Of a stretch of DNA of 64,000 nucleotides, positions 1 through 9,505 are shown in pieces. This stretch comes from Rhizobium phaseoli. GTDB taxonomy: Bacteria; Pseudomonadota; Alphaproteobacteria; Rhizobiales; Rhizobiaceae. Position 1 is the stretch's first letter, and each line of letters starts with the position of its first letter. A program made the translations under genes and the position numbers. The stretch lies in the NCBI RefSeq assembly GCF_010668805.1, contig NZ_WUFT01000006.1, positions 1 to 64,000 on the forward strand. Reading direction: 5' to 3'. The notes beneath the pieces were generated by a model. That model was not told the DNA's origin and ran no database searches. It saw only the letters and a list, made by a program, of their open reading frames with translations.

Positions 1-199
1 TCTTCAGCCAGGCAGCCAACCGATCCGCAAATGGATCAAGCTTGCTCGGCCGCTCAGGGCCCTTGAACTTCGGCTCCACGCCGCCGGCACGCAGGTATTT
101 GCGGATGGTATTCCGGGATAGGCCGGTCCTGCGGCAAATCTCCCGGATCGATAGATGCTCTCGAAAATGCCAGCGTCGGATCACGCTCAGTAATGCCAT
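1..199 (-). CDS. istA: IS21-family transposase IstA, N-terminal fragment
   Basis: The gene reads leftward from an ATG at base 199 and leaves the window after about 66 codons. The visible part carries a helix-turn-helix of the IstA type (residues about 8-35, with motifs RRWHFRE, ICRRTGLSRNTIRKYL) followed by the conserved GGVEPKFKGPERPSKLDPF segment seen in rhizobial IS21 transposases. IstA catalyses DNA cleavage and strand transfer; an IstB ATPase gene would be expected downstream, off the left edge. Truncation here is due to the window, not evident damage. Confidence 0.8.
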   Translation of the reverse strand, partial: MALLSVIRRWHFREHLSIREICRRTGLSRNTIRKYLRAGGVEPKFKGPERPSKLDPFADRLAAWLK

Positions 200-251
200 G
201 TCGATCACTCCAGAGCCCCCGCTGAAAACATGCGAGGGACGGTTGAAACAT

Positions 252-306
252 GGGTCAATTCTCAATGGAAATATTAGGCTGCGCCGGGTCAGCTCTCAGT
301 GGAAAT
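252..306. repeat. IS21-type multiple terminal repeats
   Basis: Two 21-base copies, at 252-272 and 286-306, differ at only a few positions (GGGTCAATTCTCAATGGAAAT against GGGTCAGCTCTCAGTGGAAAT). IS21 elements typically carry two or more such direct copies at each end as transposase binding sites. Seen directly; the role is from family knowledge. Confidence 0.75.
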
Positions 307-1129
307 CAACACTCGGGGGAAGCTCAGCCAGCGTCAACCGTGACACGAGCTGCTGTGTGCAGCCGAAGCCGGTCGCAAAGAAGAAGATCATACTGCCGAG
401 CAAGTAAAGGTCGCATCCAAGGCGCCGCATCGCGAAATCAGGATCTATTTGAGCGTACAGTATCTCCGGCGGAGCGTAGCTATAGTCGCCGGAGAAAAGC
501 AAGTCGTCGTGAGGGCCAGCCGTGCCGTCGCATATCGCTCGGCCGAGATCAGCAACGCGGAAATCCCGCGTATTTCCGAAAGCGAGGACATTGGAAGGCT
601 TCAAGTCCTGATGCGCAATTCGACGCGAATGAAGCTGCTGCAGCCCGACCGCGATCTGATGCATCGCATGCAGCCACCACGACAGGCGGAGTGTGTCGTT
701 CACCTTCTGAACGCGACGGCGAACGTCGCCGTCTGCGAGTTCGAAGATGAGATACGGGGCTTTGTCCTGAAGGTTGATGCCGGTGGACAACTGACCGCTT
801 TCGAGAGCTACCACGACACGGTCCATCTTCTCGCCTTCGCAAATTTCAAGAAGGAGAGCTTCAAAGCTGTGAGCAGATGTTATCGCGTGCAACGCCATCA
901 GCGCGTTGGGGGAGTGCATCGCTGACGTGAGATCAATGGCCTTCAAAAATGCGCGCTTGTTGTCTTTCTCAACGATGTAAGGCACGGAGAAGTGGCCTCC
1001 GGTTCCGTTGTAGTGGTCGCTGCCGAGGCCGGTGTTCGGATCCCAACCGATTGGCTCGATCACTTTCCAGCCGGTTGGAAGGTGCATGCCTAGGAGCTTC
1101 CATGCTCCCGCGAGGTGTTCCAAGGACAT
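296..1129 (-). pseudogene. Serine/threonine protein kinase-like gene truncated by the insertion sequence
   Basis: The start ATG at 1129 follows a strong AAAGGAG site. The 277-residue reading frame has a possible VAIK lysine (FLKAID, about residue 63), the catalytic loop HQDLKPSN (173-180; HRD became HQD), a DLG in place of DFG (194-196) and an APPE motif (219-222). The last five or so codons lie in the insertion-sequence tip, so the native C-terminus (helical end of the kinase lobe and anything beyond) is lost. The N-terminal 45 residues lack a classical glycine-rich loop. Substrate and original length are unknown. Bacterial kinases of this type often sit in accessory or defence regions, but nothing else visible supports such a role. 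Confidence 0.7.
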
Positions 1130-1589
1130 TCACTCACTCCTTTCACGCAGGTCGGTATTGCTCGGTGCTTTTTTGTTCCTCATGACATTTCCGGACAGCT
1201 TGAGCCGCCTGAAATGCACTCTCTATCGTTGTTGAATATCGCGAGCCGCTCGGCCCAAAAATTAGAAACCTTGCCGCGCTTTGGGGTAGTCTTTCAGTCG
1301 TTCACTGCATTTGAAAAATATTATCGGCGATGTTCTAGGAGGAACGCGTCACATTTAAAGTTGATATCGCTCCCTATCCGGTCGTTACGGATCCGAAATT
1401 AGCTTTGTTGCTCGGTTTTAGAGGAGGTAATCCTTCATTGTCTCGTAGTTCAACGAGAGATCAGCAGTAGTTCTGTCTTTTATTATAATCCCCGCTCGAA
1501 AGCGTGTATCGAGCGGGGGATCTACTGCGTCATTTGAGTGGCCGACGGTCAAAATGACTGTCTGCCTACACGCCAGACAGACAACCTGC
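1130..1589. other. Intergenic region between the kinase remnant and nrdJ
   Basis: No convincing gene. It contains the kinase 5' flank and, at 1490-1518, a strong hairpin described separately. Short reading frames here have no good ribosome site or recognisable content. Confidence 0.6.
1490..1518 (-). terminator. Probable intrinsic terminator of nrdJ
   Basis: Perfect 10-bp arms CCCCGCTCGA / TCGAGCGGGG enclose a 9-base loop about 70 bases beyond the nrdJ stop. On the minus strand the hairpin is followed by an A/T-rich stretch (ATTATAATAAAAG) rather than a pure U run. Confidence 0.6.
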
Positions 1590-4500
1590 TCAGCTGCACC
1601 CGCTCGTAGCCCCACAAGTATCGCACTTCTCGCAGGTGCCGTTCCGCACCATCGTGAAGTTCTGGCACTCCGAGCACATGTTGCCGGTGTAGCCTTGCAT
1701 GATCGAGCGCTGGCGGCGTTCGGCTTCCCGCTTCTTGGCTTCGGATTTCGCCGTTGCCGCGTCCGCTGCCGCCTTGTCGGAGAAGAGGGCGGTGGCGTCG
1801 CTGGTGATTTCTTCCGTTACCTCTTCGGCGATCTCTTCGGCCAATTCCTTGGCGCGCTCCTCGTAATCGCGCTTGAAGGCGACGATTTCGGAGGTGGAGA
1901 TGGCGACCGTCGGCTCTAGCTTGCGGGCAGCACTGCCGGCAAAGACGGTGACGGTGCCGGTGGACGTGGCGCGGGCAGGGGCTGCGCTGGCAGAACCCTT
2001 CGGTTCGCCCGCCTGGCGTTCGCCGCCGGTGCCTGAAACCAGCGTCGGCTTGTAGCCGCGGGTCCAGCCGGTGGAGAGCAGGTTGGTCTTGCCCTCCTGG
2101 ATGCCCTTGCCGAGCGCCGTGTTGGAGAAATCCGACGTATCGACATGCGCTAGGTCATGGCGGCCGAGATAGGAGACGGCAAGTTCGCGGAAGACATAGT
2201 CGAGGATCGAGGTGGCGTTCTTGATCGCGTCGTTGCCGATGACCATGCCGGCCGGCTCGAACTTGGTGAAAGTGAAGGCCTCGACATATTCCTCGAGCGG
2301 CACGCCATATTGCAGGCCGAGCGAAATGGCGATGGCGAAATTGTTCATCATCGCACGGAAGGCAGCGCCTTCCTTGTGCATGTCGATGAAGATCTCGCCG
2401 ATGCGGCCGTCGCCGAATTCGCCGGTGCGGAGATAGACCTTGTGTCCGCCGACGGCGGCCTTCTGGGTATAGCCCTGGCGGCGGTTCGGCAGTTTTTCGC
2501 GTTCGCGCGAAACACGCTCGACCACCCGCTCGATGATCTTCTCGGTGATGGTGACGGCCTGGGCGGCGACGGGCGCCTGCAGCAGTTCCTCCAGCGCGTC
2601 CTCATCATTCTCGTCTTCGATCAGCGAGGCATTGAGCGGCTGCGACAGCTTCGAGCCGTCGCGATAAAGCGCATTGGCCTTGAGGCCAAGCTTCCAGGAC
2701 AGCAGGTAGGCGTTCTTGCAATCCTCGACGGTGGCGTCGTTCGGCATGTTGATCGTCTTGGAAATCGCGCCCGAGATGAAGGGCTGGGCCGCCGCCATCA
2801 TGCGGATATGGCTTTCCACCGAGAGGTAGCGTTTGCCGATCTTGCCGCAGGGATTGGCGCAATCGAAGACCGGCAGGTGCTCGGCCTTCAGGAAGGGTGC
2901 GGCTTCCAGCGTCATCGCGCCGCAGACATGGATGTTGGCGGCTTCGATGTCCTTCCTGGAGAAACCGATATGGTCGAGCAGGCTGAAGCTCATGTCGGCC
3001 AGCTGTTCGTCGGAAACCTTCAGCGTCTCCTTCAGGAAGTCGGCGCCGAGCGTCCACTGGTTGAAGACGAACTTGATGTCGAAGGCGCTCTTCAGCGCAG
3101 CGTTGACGGCTTCCACTTTCTCGTCGGTAAAGCCCTTGGTCTTCAGCGTCGACGGATTGATTGCCGGCGCCTGGTTCAGGTTGCCGTGGCCGACGGCATA
3201 GGCTTCGATTTCGGCGATCTGGCTTTCGGAATAGCCGAGCGTCCGAAGCGCGTCGGGCACGGCACGGTTGATGATCTTGAAGTAGCCGCCGCCGGCGAGT
3301 TTCTTGAACTTGACGAGGGCGAAGTCGGGCTCGATGCCGGTGGTGTCACAATCCATGACGAGACCGATCGTGCCTGTCGGCGCAATCACCGAGACCTGGG
3401 CATTGCGGTACCCATGCTTTTCGCCGAGTTCGAGCGCTCTGTCCCAGGCCGATTTGGCGTGAGCAACGAGATCCTGATCCGGGTTTTCCGAATGGATCAG
3501 CGCGACTGGGTCGATCGATAGCGCCTCATAGCCGGAGGTTTCGCCATAAGCGGCGCGGCGATGGTTGCGGATGACCCGCAGCATGCTCTCGCGGTTCGGC
3601 GCGAAGTTCGGGAAGGGCCCGAGTTCGCCCGCCATTTCGGCCGAGGTCGCATAGCAGACACCGGTCATGATCGCGGTCAGCGAACCGGCAATGGCGCGGG
3701 CTTCGATGGAGTCGTAGGGAATGCCCGACGACATCAGCAGGCCGCCGATATTGGCGTAGCCGAGGCCGAGCGTGCGGTATTCGTAGGAGAGTTCGGCAAT
3801 GCGCTTCGACGGGAACTGCGCCATCATGACCGAGACTTCGAGCACGACGGTCCACAGGCGAACGGCGTGTTCGTAGTCGGCGATATTGATGCGCTTGGTG
3901 GCCTTGTCCTTGAACTGCAAGAGGTTCAGCGAGGCAAGGTTGCAAGCCGTGTCGTCGAGGAACATGTATTCCGAGCACGGGTTCGAGCCGCGGATCGGGC
4001 CGCCGGCAGGCGACGTGTGCCAGTCGTTCATCGTCGTGTTGAAGTGGATGCCCGGATCGGCCGAGGCCCAGGCGGCGTAGGAAATCGTTTCCCAGAGATC
4101 GCGCGCCTTCAGCGTCTTCATCACCCTGCCGTCCTTGCGGGCGGTCAGGTTCCATTCGCCATCATTCTCGACGGCGCGCAGGAAGTCGTCCTTGATCGAG
4201 ACCGAGTTGTTGGAGTTCTGGCCGGAGACCGTGAGATAGGCCTCCGAATCCCAATCCGTGTCGTAGGTCTTGAATTCAAGATCCTTGTAGCCCTGGCGGG
4301 CGAACTGGATGACGCGCTGGACGTAATTTTCGGGAACCTGGTCCTTCTTGGCAGCGCGGATTTCGCGCTTCAGGGCAGGGTTCTTGGTGGGGTCGTAGCA
4401 ATCGCCATCGTCGCCGCCTTCACAATTGAAGCAGGCCTTCATGATCGCCTTCAGGTGCCTGGCGACGATCTTCGAGCCGGTGACGAGGGCCGCGACCTTC

Positions 4501-5405
4501 TGCTCTTCCTTGACCTTCCAGTTGATGTATTCCTCGATATCGGGATGGTCGATATCGACGACCACCATCTTGGCGGCACGGCGCGTCGTGCCGCCCGATT
4601 TGATGGCGCCGGCGGCGCGGTCGCCGATCTTCAGGAAGCTCATCAGGCCGGAGGAGCGGCCGCCGCCGGAAAGCTTTTCGCCTTCACCGCGCAGCATCGA
4701 GAAGTTGGAGCCGGTGCCGGAGCCGTATTTGAACAGGCGCGCCTCACGCACCCAGAGGTCCATGATGCCGCCTTCGTTGACGAGATCGTCTTCGACCGAC
4801 TGGATGAAGCAGGCATGCGGCTGCGGGTGTTCGTAGGCCGACTTGGATTTGGTCAGCTTGCCGGTGAAGGGGTCGACGTAGAAATGGCCCTGGCCGGGGC
4901 CATCGATGCCGTAGGCCCAATGCAGGCCGGTGTTGAACCACTGCGGCGAGTTCGGGGCAACGCGCTGGGTGGCGAGCATATAGGCAAGCTCGTCCTTGAA
5001 GGCGGCAGCGTCTTCCTCGGAGGAGAAATAGCCGCCCTTCCAGCCCCAATAGGTCCAGGTGCCGGCAAGACGGTCGAAGACCTGGCGCGCATCGATTTCG
5101 GAGCCGGTCTGCTCATCCTTGGACAGGGTCTTCAGCGCCGCATCGTCGGGAACGGAGCGCCACAGGAAGGAAGGAACGTCGTTTTCCTCGACCTTCTTCA
5201 GCCGGGTGGGAACGCCGGCCTTGCGGAAATACTTCTGCGCCAGAACGTCGGTCGCGACCTGGGAGAACTGCGCGGGAACGTCGATATTTTCGAGGCGGAA
5301 CACGATCGAACCGTCCGGGTTCTTGATCTCGCTGGTCGCCTTGCGGAATTCGATATCCGCATAGGCGCCTTGGCCGGCCTTCGTGAAACGACGTTCGATG
5401 CGCAT
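1590..5405 (-). CDS. nrdJ: Adenosylcobalamin-dependent (class II) ribonucleotide reductase
   Basis: Reduces ribonucleotides to deoxyribonucleotides in the cytosol using a cobalamin-generated thiyl radical, so it works with or without oxygen. 1271 residues, usual for rhizobial NrdJ. Key parts: a first redox cysteine in HACFI (about 200), the radical-site NPCSE (about 475-480, equivalent to N437/C439/E441 of NrdA), the second redox cysteine in ACNLASLNL shortly after, the APTGTIG substrate loop, and a C-terminal zinc-finger-like cysteine cluster in the last 30 residues (CSEC...CEKCDTC). I chose ATG 5405 (MRIERRF) because GAGGT lies 8-12 bases upstream; a longer frame to 5459 lacks this. Tandem NrdR boxes lie about 130-175 bases upstream. 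No intein is evident. Confidence 0.96.
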   Translation of the reverse strand: MRIERRFTKAGQGAYADIEFRKATSEIKNPDGSIVFRLENIDVPAQFSQVATDVLAQKYFRKAGVPTRLKKVEENDVPSFLWRSVPDDAALKTLSKDEQTGSEIDARQVFDRLAGTWTYWGWKGGYFSSEEDAAAFKDELAYMLATQRVAPNSPQWFNTGLHWAYGIDGPGQGHFYVDPFTGKLTKSKSAYEHPQPHACFIQSVEDDLVNEGGIMDLWVREARLFKYGSGTGSNFSMLRGEGEKLSGGGRSSGLMSFLKIGDRAAGAIKSGGTTRRAAKMVVVDIDHPDIEEYINWKVKEEQKVAALVTGSKIVARHLKAIMKACFNCEGGDDGDCYDPTKNPALKREIRAAKKDQVPENYVQRVIQFARQGYKDLEFKTYDTDWDSEAYLTVSGQNSNNSVSIKDDFLRAVENDGEWNLTARKDGRVMKTLKARDLWETISYAAWASADPGIHFNTTMNDWHTSPAGGPIRGSNPCSEYMFLDDTACNLASLNLLQFKDKATKRINIADYEHAVRLWTVVLEVSVMMAQFPSKRIAELSYEYRTLGLGYANIGGLLMSSGIPYDSIEARAIAGSLTAIMTGVCYATSAEMAGELGPFPNFAPNRESMLRVIRNHRRAAYGETSGYEALSIDPVALIHSENPDQDLVAHAKSAWDRALELGEKHGYRNAQVSVIAPTGTIGLVMDCDTTGIEPDFALVKFKKLAGGGYFKIINRAVPDALRTLGYSESQIAEIEAYAVGHGNLNQAPAINPSTLKTKGFTDEKVEAVNAALKSAFDIKFVFNQWTLGADFLKETLKVSDEQLADMSFSLLDHIGFSRKDIEAANIHVCGAMTLEAAPFLKAEHLPVFDCANPCGKIGKRYLSVESHIRMMAAAQPFISGAISKTINMPNDATVEDCKNAYLLSWKLGLKANALYRDGSKLSQPLNASLIEDENDEDALEELLQAPVAAQAVTITEKIIERVVERVSREREKLPNRRQGYTQKAAVGGHKVYLRTGEFGDGRIGEIFIDMHKEGAAFRAMMNNFAIAISLGLQYGVPLEEYVEAFTFTKFEPAGMVIGNDAIKNATSILDYVFRELAVSYLGRHDLAHVDTSDFSNTALGKGIQEGKTNLLSTGWTRGYKPTLVSGTGGERQAGEPKGSASAAPARATSTGTVTVFAGSAARKLEPTVAISTSEIVAFKRDYEERAKELAEEIAEEVTEEITSDATALFSDKAAADAATAKSEAKKREAERRQRSIMQGYTGNMCSECQNFTMVRNGTCEKCDTCGATSGCS

Positions 5406-5531
5406 GGTCTTGACCTCGTGTTGGCGCCCGGTCCCCGCGACCGGGGCGCAAAATTCCAATCCGGCGGCACTTTGTCGTCGCGCAGCCAGTCTCGTTTCCG
5501 TATTGTCACAGGGGTGTCATCCGGAGATGTC

Positions 5532-5578
5532 TTCCTGTATCTTGTGGTGATGGTGGCTGCAAACACTAAATATAGTAT
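5532..5578 (-). promoter_or_regulatory. Tandem NrdR boxes upstream of nrdJ
   Basis: Box 1 at 5563-5578 reads ACACTAAATATAGTAT, close to the consensus acaCwAtATaTwGtgt. Box 2 at 5532-5547 (TTCCTGTATCTTGTGG) is weaker, matching about 10 of 16 positions. Their starts are 31 bp apart, the three-helical-turn spacing known for NrdR sites. NrdR is the ATP/dATP-sensing repressor of ribonucleotide reductase genes. Confidence 0.8.
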
Positions 5579-5993
5579 TAACAGCTTATTATCGCCAGTC
5601 CCGACGTCACTTTTTTTGGAGGCTGAAAATCGCGCAGAAATCCCGTCAGGCCTGTTTCCGTTCCCGGCACATCACCCTGATTCTGCGTCCCATTTTTCAA
5701 AAGGGAACCGGTCTCGTTACCTCCGGTCCTGTCGCCGCCGCAACATCAGGGACAGTAAGTTTGAAACAGGTGATTCCGTCAAGGGCTGGCTCTTAATTGA
5801 TTGGTAACCACAACATCTTGTGGATGCGCCTGTGAAGATTGGGGAAAGTCGGGGAGCCCTGATATAACAATGGCTTGCAGGCGCTGCCGGCTAAGGAAAA
5901 GCCTGGAACGGCAAAAAAGCGTCCCGCGGTAAATCTTGTGATGGCATTTCCGCCGCAAATGCGCATGCCGATTCGGCGAGGAATTTGCACTCT
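5579..5993. other. Intergenic region upstream of nrdJ and downstream of a periplasmic protein gene
   Basis: No supportable gene. The stretch 5650-5780 has several short G/C stems and some cobalamin-riboswitch-like words on the plus strand, but these do not form a convincing element (see rejected items). Confidence 0.5.
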
Positions 5994-6584
5994 TCAGAGC
6001 GCATCGATGGCGATGGTGACGATGGCGACGCCGATTGGTCTGTCCTCTTCGTCAATGACGACAAAGCTCGCCTGCGTTTCGAGCATCTGGGTGAATTGGT
6101 TGCGTTCCGCCCGGTCGATGAAGATCTCGCGGGAGCCGTTGGCGAAGGTTCTGAGGTATTTCTCCTCGTCGCCCTGCCAGTAGTCGGCAGTGATGGTGCT
6201 TTGCCCCACGTTCAGCCCGTGACTGTCGGTGACGAAAAATTCGACGATCGCCCCCTGCGAGGCGTCCTGCCTGGTTTTCAGGTAATGCGACACGGATTTG
6301 TCGAGCAGCAGCTTGACCATCTGCAGATGGTGCTGGTCGACCTCCGACCTGTAGGTCTCGTCGAGCACCCGCATATCCATTTCGCTGACATCGCCGAATT
6401 GCGCATTCTGCTCGGCGATGGCTTTCAGCACCAGCGGCGTTTCCACCAACGGCCGGATCCGCGTCTCGACATAGTCGCGCACCAGGGGAATATAGGCGGG
6501 CTCGGCGCGGGCAGGCGCCGGCGGAAACAGAAAGGACGCCAAGCCAAGGGTTACAGCCGCTCCTCTATGCATCCACCGCGCCAT
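5994..6584 (-). CDS. Secreted protein with a PDC/Cache-like sensor domain
   Basis: 196 residues with a clear signal peptide (residues 1-27, charged start, hydrophobic core, cleavage near ARA-EP). The mature part resembles single-Cache (PDC) sensor folds: an N-terminal long helix, then a DSHGLNVG...DYWQGDEEKY core and a C-terminal FVVIDEEDRPIGVAIVTI strand pair. Such domains bind small ligands in the periplasm, normally fused to kinases or chemoreceptors; here the domain stands alone without a transmembrane output, so it may be a periplasmic ligand binder. The actual ligand is unknown. It is not operonic with its neighbours. Confidence 0.75.
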   Translation of the reverse strand: MARWMHRGAAVTLGLASFLFPPAPARAEPAYIPLVRDYVETRIRPLVETPLVLKAIAEQNAQFGDVSEMDMRVLDETYRSEVDQHHLQMVKLLLDKSVSHYLKTRQDASQGAIVEFFVTDSHGLNVGQSTITADYWQGDEEKYLRTFANGSREIFIDRAERNQFTQMLETQASFVVIDEEDRPIGVAIVTIAIDAL

Positions 6585-6620
6585 GTTACTTCCTTATACC
6601 GTATCATCGCTGCACGCTTT

Positions 6621-6699
6621 AAGCGCCGTGCGTCTTTTTCAGACGCGCAGAGGACGCTGTAACATTTTGAAGTGCTGCATAATTTTTTCAATTATGCAG
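6621..6699. repeat. Rhizobial-type intergenic palindromic repeat
   Basis: Two neighbouring hairpins: GCGTCT/AGACGC arms (6630-6635, 6641-6646) and CTGCATAATT/AATTATGCAG arms (6675-6684, 6690-6699). From memory, very similar text (GCGCCGTGCGTCTTTTTCAG then GGACGCTGTAACA) recurs between genes in Rhizobium genomes. Only one copy is visible here, so the repeat status rests on recall. Confidence 0.5.
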
Positions 6700-6853
6700 T
6701 GTGCAACTTGACGCGATTGGCCACGCTGCCGAGTTTATAAGGAAAAGGTAAAATAGATGTGCAGATTCCGATAGCGGATTCACCAGGCCTGGCGGACAAA
6801 ATTTGGAACAATTTCAAGTGGTAAATACGAGGATCGCGCGCTATGATCGGCGA

Positions 6854-7348
6854 TCAGCGCGGGCCCTTGGCGATCGGCTCCTGATAGGTGAAGCCCATGT
6901 CCCAAGGGAAGTAGATCCAGGTATCCTGGCTCACCTCGGTGATGAAGGTATCGACGGTCGGCACGCCCTTCGGCTTGGCATAGACGCAGGCGAAATGTGC
7001 CCTCGGCATCATGGTGCGCACCTGGACGGCGGTCTTGCCGGTGTCGGTCAGATCGTCGACGACCAGCACGCCTTCGCCGCCATTTTCCTGAAGTTCGGGC
7101 GCTATTCCCTTGAGCAGCGTCATGTCGCCCTGGTTCACATAGTCATGATAGGACGCGACGCAGACGGTCTCGATCAGCCGGATGTTCAGTTCGCGTGAGA
7201 TGATCGCGGCCGGGACGAGGCCGCCGCGGGTGATGCAGACGATCGCTTTGAACGTCTGATCGAGGCCGGCAAGTCGCCAGGCAAGGGCGCGCGCATCGCG
7301 GTGGAACTGATCCCAGGAAACGGGAAAGGCTTTATCGGGAAGGGACAT
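6854..7348 (-). CDS. gpt: Xanthine-guanine phosphoribosyltransferase
   Basis: Purine salvage: converts xanthine, guanine or hypoxanthine plus PRPP to the nucleotide. 164 residues, close to E. coli Gpt. The PRPP-binding motif [11 protein letters not shown] spans about 96-106 and the base-side region carries ITRGGLVPA (39-47). Start ATG at 7348 (MSLPDKAF) is chosen because the frame upstream is basic, low-complexity and unlike the family. Single gene; its 3' neighbour is the intergenic repeat. Confidence 0.95.
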   Translation of the reverse strand: MSLPDKAFPVSWDQFHRDARALAWRLAGLDQTFKAIVCITRGGLVPAAIISRELNIRLIETVCVASYHDYVNQGDMTLLKGIAPELQENGGEGVLVVDDLTDTGKTAVQVRTMMPRAHFACVYAKPKGVPTVDTFITEVSQDTWIYFPWDMGFTYQEPIAKGPR

Positions 7349-7553
7349 CGGGCTGCTCCGCGGCATGAAAAAACAACACGCCGTTTGCCGGCGACCGGAC
7401 GAGCTTGAGGCGGCAAACGGCCAAACCAGAAATCGCGCGAGGTGGAACTGCGCGAGATCGCGAGCTGCAACGCGCGAGCTGGTGCCGCGGCTCGAAGCCG
7501 TCATCGGTCGGCGCAATTAACGGAATTTGCCGGCAAAAGGCAAGAGCAGCCGA

Positions 7554-8396
7554 TCAACGCGACAACAGCGTCAGCGCCGTCATCGATTGCAGCAAGCTCT
7601 TCGTCGTGCCGCCGAAAATCATCTGCCAGAGCCAGGAATGCGTATAGGCGCCCATGACGAGAAGATCGATGCTGTCGTCCGAAAGCCGGTTCTCGATGAC
7701 ATGCGAGGTGTTCTTGTCGACGCTCCGGGCCGTCGCAAGCGTCGTCTTCACGCCGTGGCGGGCGAGTGTCGCGGCGATCTCGGCGCCTGGCGTCAGCGGC
7801 GATTGCAGCGCCGTGTCGGCCGGATCGACCGAAAAGATCTCCACCTCGTCGGCCGCTTTCAGGATCGGCAGGGCGTCGAAAGTGGCGCGCGCCACCTCTT
7901 TCGAGCCGTTCCAGGCGATCAGCACGCGCTTGATCGGCTTTGGCTGGCGGATGATGTAGGGGATAATCAGCACCGGCCGGCCGGTTTCGAACAGGAAGCT
8001 GTCGACGTCGACATGGCTGTCGGAGGGTTTGGCCGGGTCGGCCTGCGAGGCGATCAGTAGATCGGCGCTGCGCGCGCTTTCGATCAGCGGTGCGGAGCCA
8101 TAGCCGGTGGATGTAGCAAAGCTGCGCCATTCGCAGGAGCCGCCTGATGCTTCCGCCTTGGTGCGAAAAATGCGCTCGACCGCGATCGTTTCGCCATGCG
8201 CCATGTCCTGCAGCGCCTGCACGGCGACGGGATCGGGAATTTCCATCGGCGCCACCAGCGGCACGGCGGAGATAGTTTCGGCGTGCAGGCCGATGACATG
8301 ACCACCGCTTTCGGCGGCAAAGGCAAAGGCGAAATCGGCAACCGCGCTGCTATTGTCCGTTGTATCGAGAATGGCGAGAATGGTTTTGTAAGACAT
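7554..8396 (-). CDS. Universal stress protein (UspA family, two-domain length)
   Basis: 280 residues, the length of tandem-Usp proteins. It opens with MSYKTILAILD, the typical first Usp strand, and the C-terminal half ends with the nucleotide-binding signature LLVMGAYTHS...FGGTTKSLL (about 240-265). Cytosolic; members of the family bind ATP/ADP and support survival under starvation and low oxygen. The start at 8396 has AAGGAG upstream. A near-perfect FNR/FixK site lies about 75 bases upstream, suggesting induction by oxygen limitation. Confidence 0.88.
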   Translation of the reverse strand: MSYKTILAILDTTDNSSAVADFAFAFAAESGGHVIGLHAETISAVPLVAPMEIPDPVAVQALQDMAHGETIAVERIFRTKAEASGGSCEWRSFATSTGYGSAPLIESARSADLLIASQADPAKPSDSHVDVDSFLFETGRPVLIIPYIIRQPKPIKRVLIAWNGSKEVARATFDALPILKAADEVEIFSVDPADTALQSPLTPGAEIAATLARHGVKTTLATARSVDKNTSHVIENRLSDDSIDLLVMGAYTHSWLWQMIFGGTTKSLLQSMTALTLLSR

Positions 8397-8463
8397 ATCA
8401 ATTCTCCTTGCGCTGAAATGGCCTGCGCGACGGAAGGAATGCACCGGATCGTTCTTCCGTTCC

Positions 8464-8477
8464 TTGACGGGGATCAA
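8464..8477 (-). promoter_or_regulatory. FNR/FixK-type site upstream of the universal stress gene
   Basis: TTGATCCCCGTCAA on the minus strand matches the anaerobox TTGAT-N4-ATCAA with one mismatch. Its centre is about 74 bases from the start codon, so a start of transcription 41-42 bases downstream would leave a leader of about 33 bases, which is the normal class II activator geometry. Confidence 0.6.
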
Positions 8478-8504
8478 GCTCGGTCCCCGGTTCCGGCATT
8501 GCCC

Positions 8505-9281
8505 TCAAGCCTCGGCGGAATGGTTTTCGGCGATGTCCTTTCGCTGGCGGATGGACTCGATCATGGCGTGCACCTCGGCACCGGCCGCATCGATTGCCGC
8601 CTGCGAGCGGCCGCGCACGACGATCTCGGTCGAGAATTTCTGGCCGATATATCGGGGGTAGGAACCGATGCTGGTTTCCGGATGAGCTTTCTGGATTGCG
8701 GTCAAGGGCGTGCCGATCTCGCCTTCGCCGTAAGGGCAGGCGATGGCGAGCGAGAGGACCGGCGTGCCGGTGCGAAGCGTCGGCAGCACATTGTCGACCA
8801 TTGCCTGGAAGACCTGCGGCACGCCCGCCATGACATGGACGTTGCCGATGATGAAACCCGGCGCCGTCGACACCGGATTGGCGATATGGACAGATCCGCG
8901 CGGCATGCGCGCCATGCGCTGGCGCGCCTCGGTGAATTCCATTTCGCGGCGACGATACATATCGGCAAGTAGCGTCATCGCCTCTTCGTCATATTCGCAA
9001 GGGACCCCGAACGCCTTGGAAATGGCATCGGCGGTGATGTCGTCATGCGTCGGCCCGATGCCGCCTGAGGTGAAGACGTAATCATATTTGCTGCGAAGCG
9101 CATTCAGCGCCTCGACGATCGCCTCCTCGTCGTCGGCGACGATGCGCACCTCCTTGAGGTCGATGCCGGAAAGGGTGAGCAGATCGGCGAGGTGGCCGAT
9201 ATTCTTGTCCTTGGTGCGGCCGGAAAGAAGTTCGTCGCCGATGGCGAGCATGGCGGCGGTGACGACGATGGCGTGGCTCAT
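8505..9281 (-). CDS. CinA-type molybdopterin-binding-domain protein (competence/damage-inducible family)
   Basis: 258 residues covering the N-terminal MoCF_biosynth domain of the CinA family: GDELLSGRTKDKN (about 14-26), the TSGGIGPTHDDIT signature (about 68-80) and MPRGS...PGFIIGNVHVMAGVP further on. CinA-like proteins of this length lack the C-terminal nicotinamide-mononucleotide deamidase domain, and their reaction is not well established. Start 9281 (MSHAIVV) fits the family; the upstream extension does not. The start codon is 224 bases from divergent wrbA. Confidence 0.85.
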   Translation of the reverse strand: MSHAIVVTAAMLAIGDELLSGRTKDKNIGHLADLLTLSGIDLKEVRIVADDEEAIVEALNALRSKYDYVFTSGGIGPTHDDITADAISKAFGVPCEYDEEAMTLLADMYRRREMEFTEARQRMARMPRGSVHIANPVSTAPGFIIGNVHVMAGVPQVFQAMVDNVLPTLRTGTPVLSLAIACPYGEGEIGTPLTAIQKAHPETSIGSYPRYIGQKFSTEIVVRGRSQAAIDAAGAEVHAMIESIRQRKDIAENHSAEA

Positions 9282-9505
9282 GGGATGTTCCGTGTAGTGA
9301 GGCTGGTGAATAGGTAGCGCCCTTCGGCCGCTTTGCAAACAGCCAGGCCGTACGCACGTTTTGCTGAAATGAGAAGCGCAAGTGAATTGTCGTCTACAGG
9401 CGTTGAACACTGAGTTCTTCAAGGCAGGGCTGTATCGGCAGACGCGCGCTGATAGAAATCCTCTCGATCACGAAATCCAACCCACTGCTTGAAGGAAGAT
9501 AGAAG

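Larger units (their letters stand above)
1..311 (-). mobile_element. IS21-family insertion sequence, one end (rest lies off the left edge)
   Basis: Only one extremity of the element is in the window. It holds the 5' part of an istA-type transposase gene on the minus strand, then about 110 bases of non-coding end with two copies of a 21-base terminal repeat. Read on the minus strand the tip begins TGTTGATTTCC, which fits the 5'-TG...CA-3' ends of the IS21 family, so I place the outer boundary at about base 311. The insertion interrupts a kinase-like gene. The flanking target duplication cannot be checked because the other end is outside. Confidence 0.75.

Noticed and set aside
5640..5800. Cobalamin-riboswitch-like words (AAAAGGGAACCGG...CCGG...CCGCAAC) on the plus strand upstream of nrdJ
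   Set aside because: Attractive because nrdJ is B12-dependent, but the orientation is opposite to nrdJ, no plus-strand gene follows, and the B12-box (GxCAGGAxACCxGCC) is not present. A covariance search would settle it.
3561..5807. 748-residue plus-strand reading frame antisense to nrdJ
   Set aside because: It is the third-position shadow of nrdJ in a GC-rich genome; nrdJ has all catalytic motifs and regulatory sites, and the shadow has no domains.
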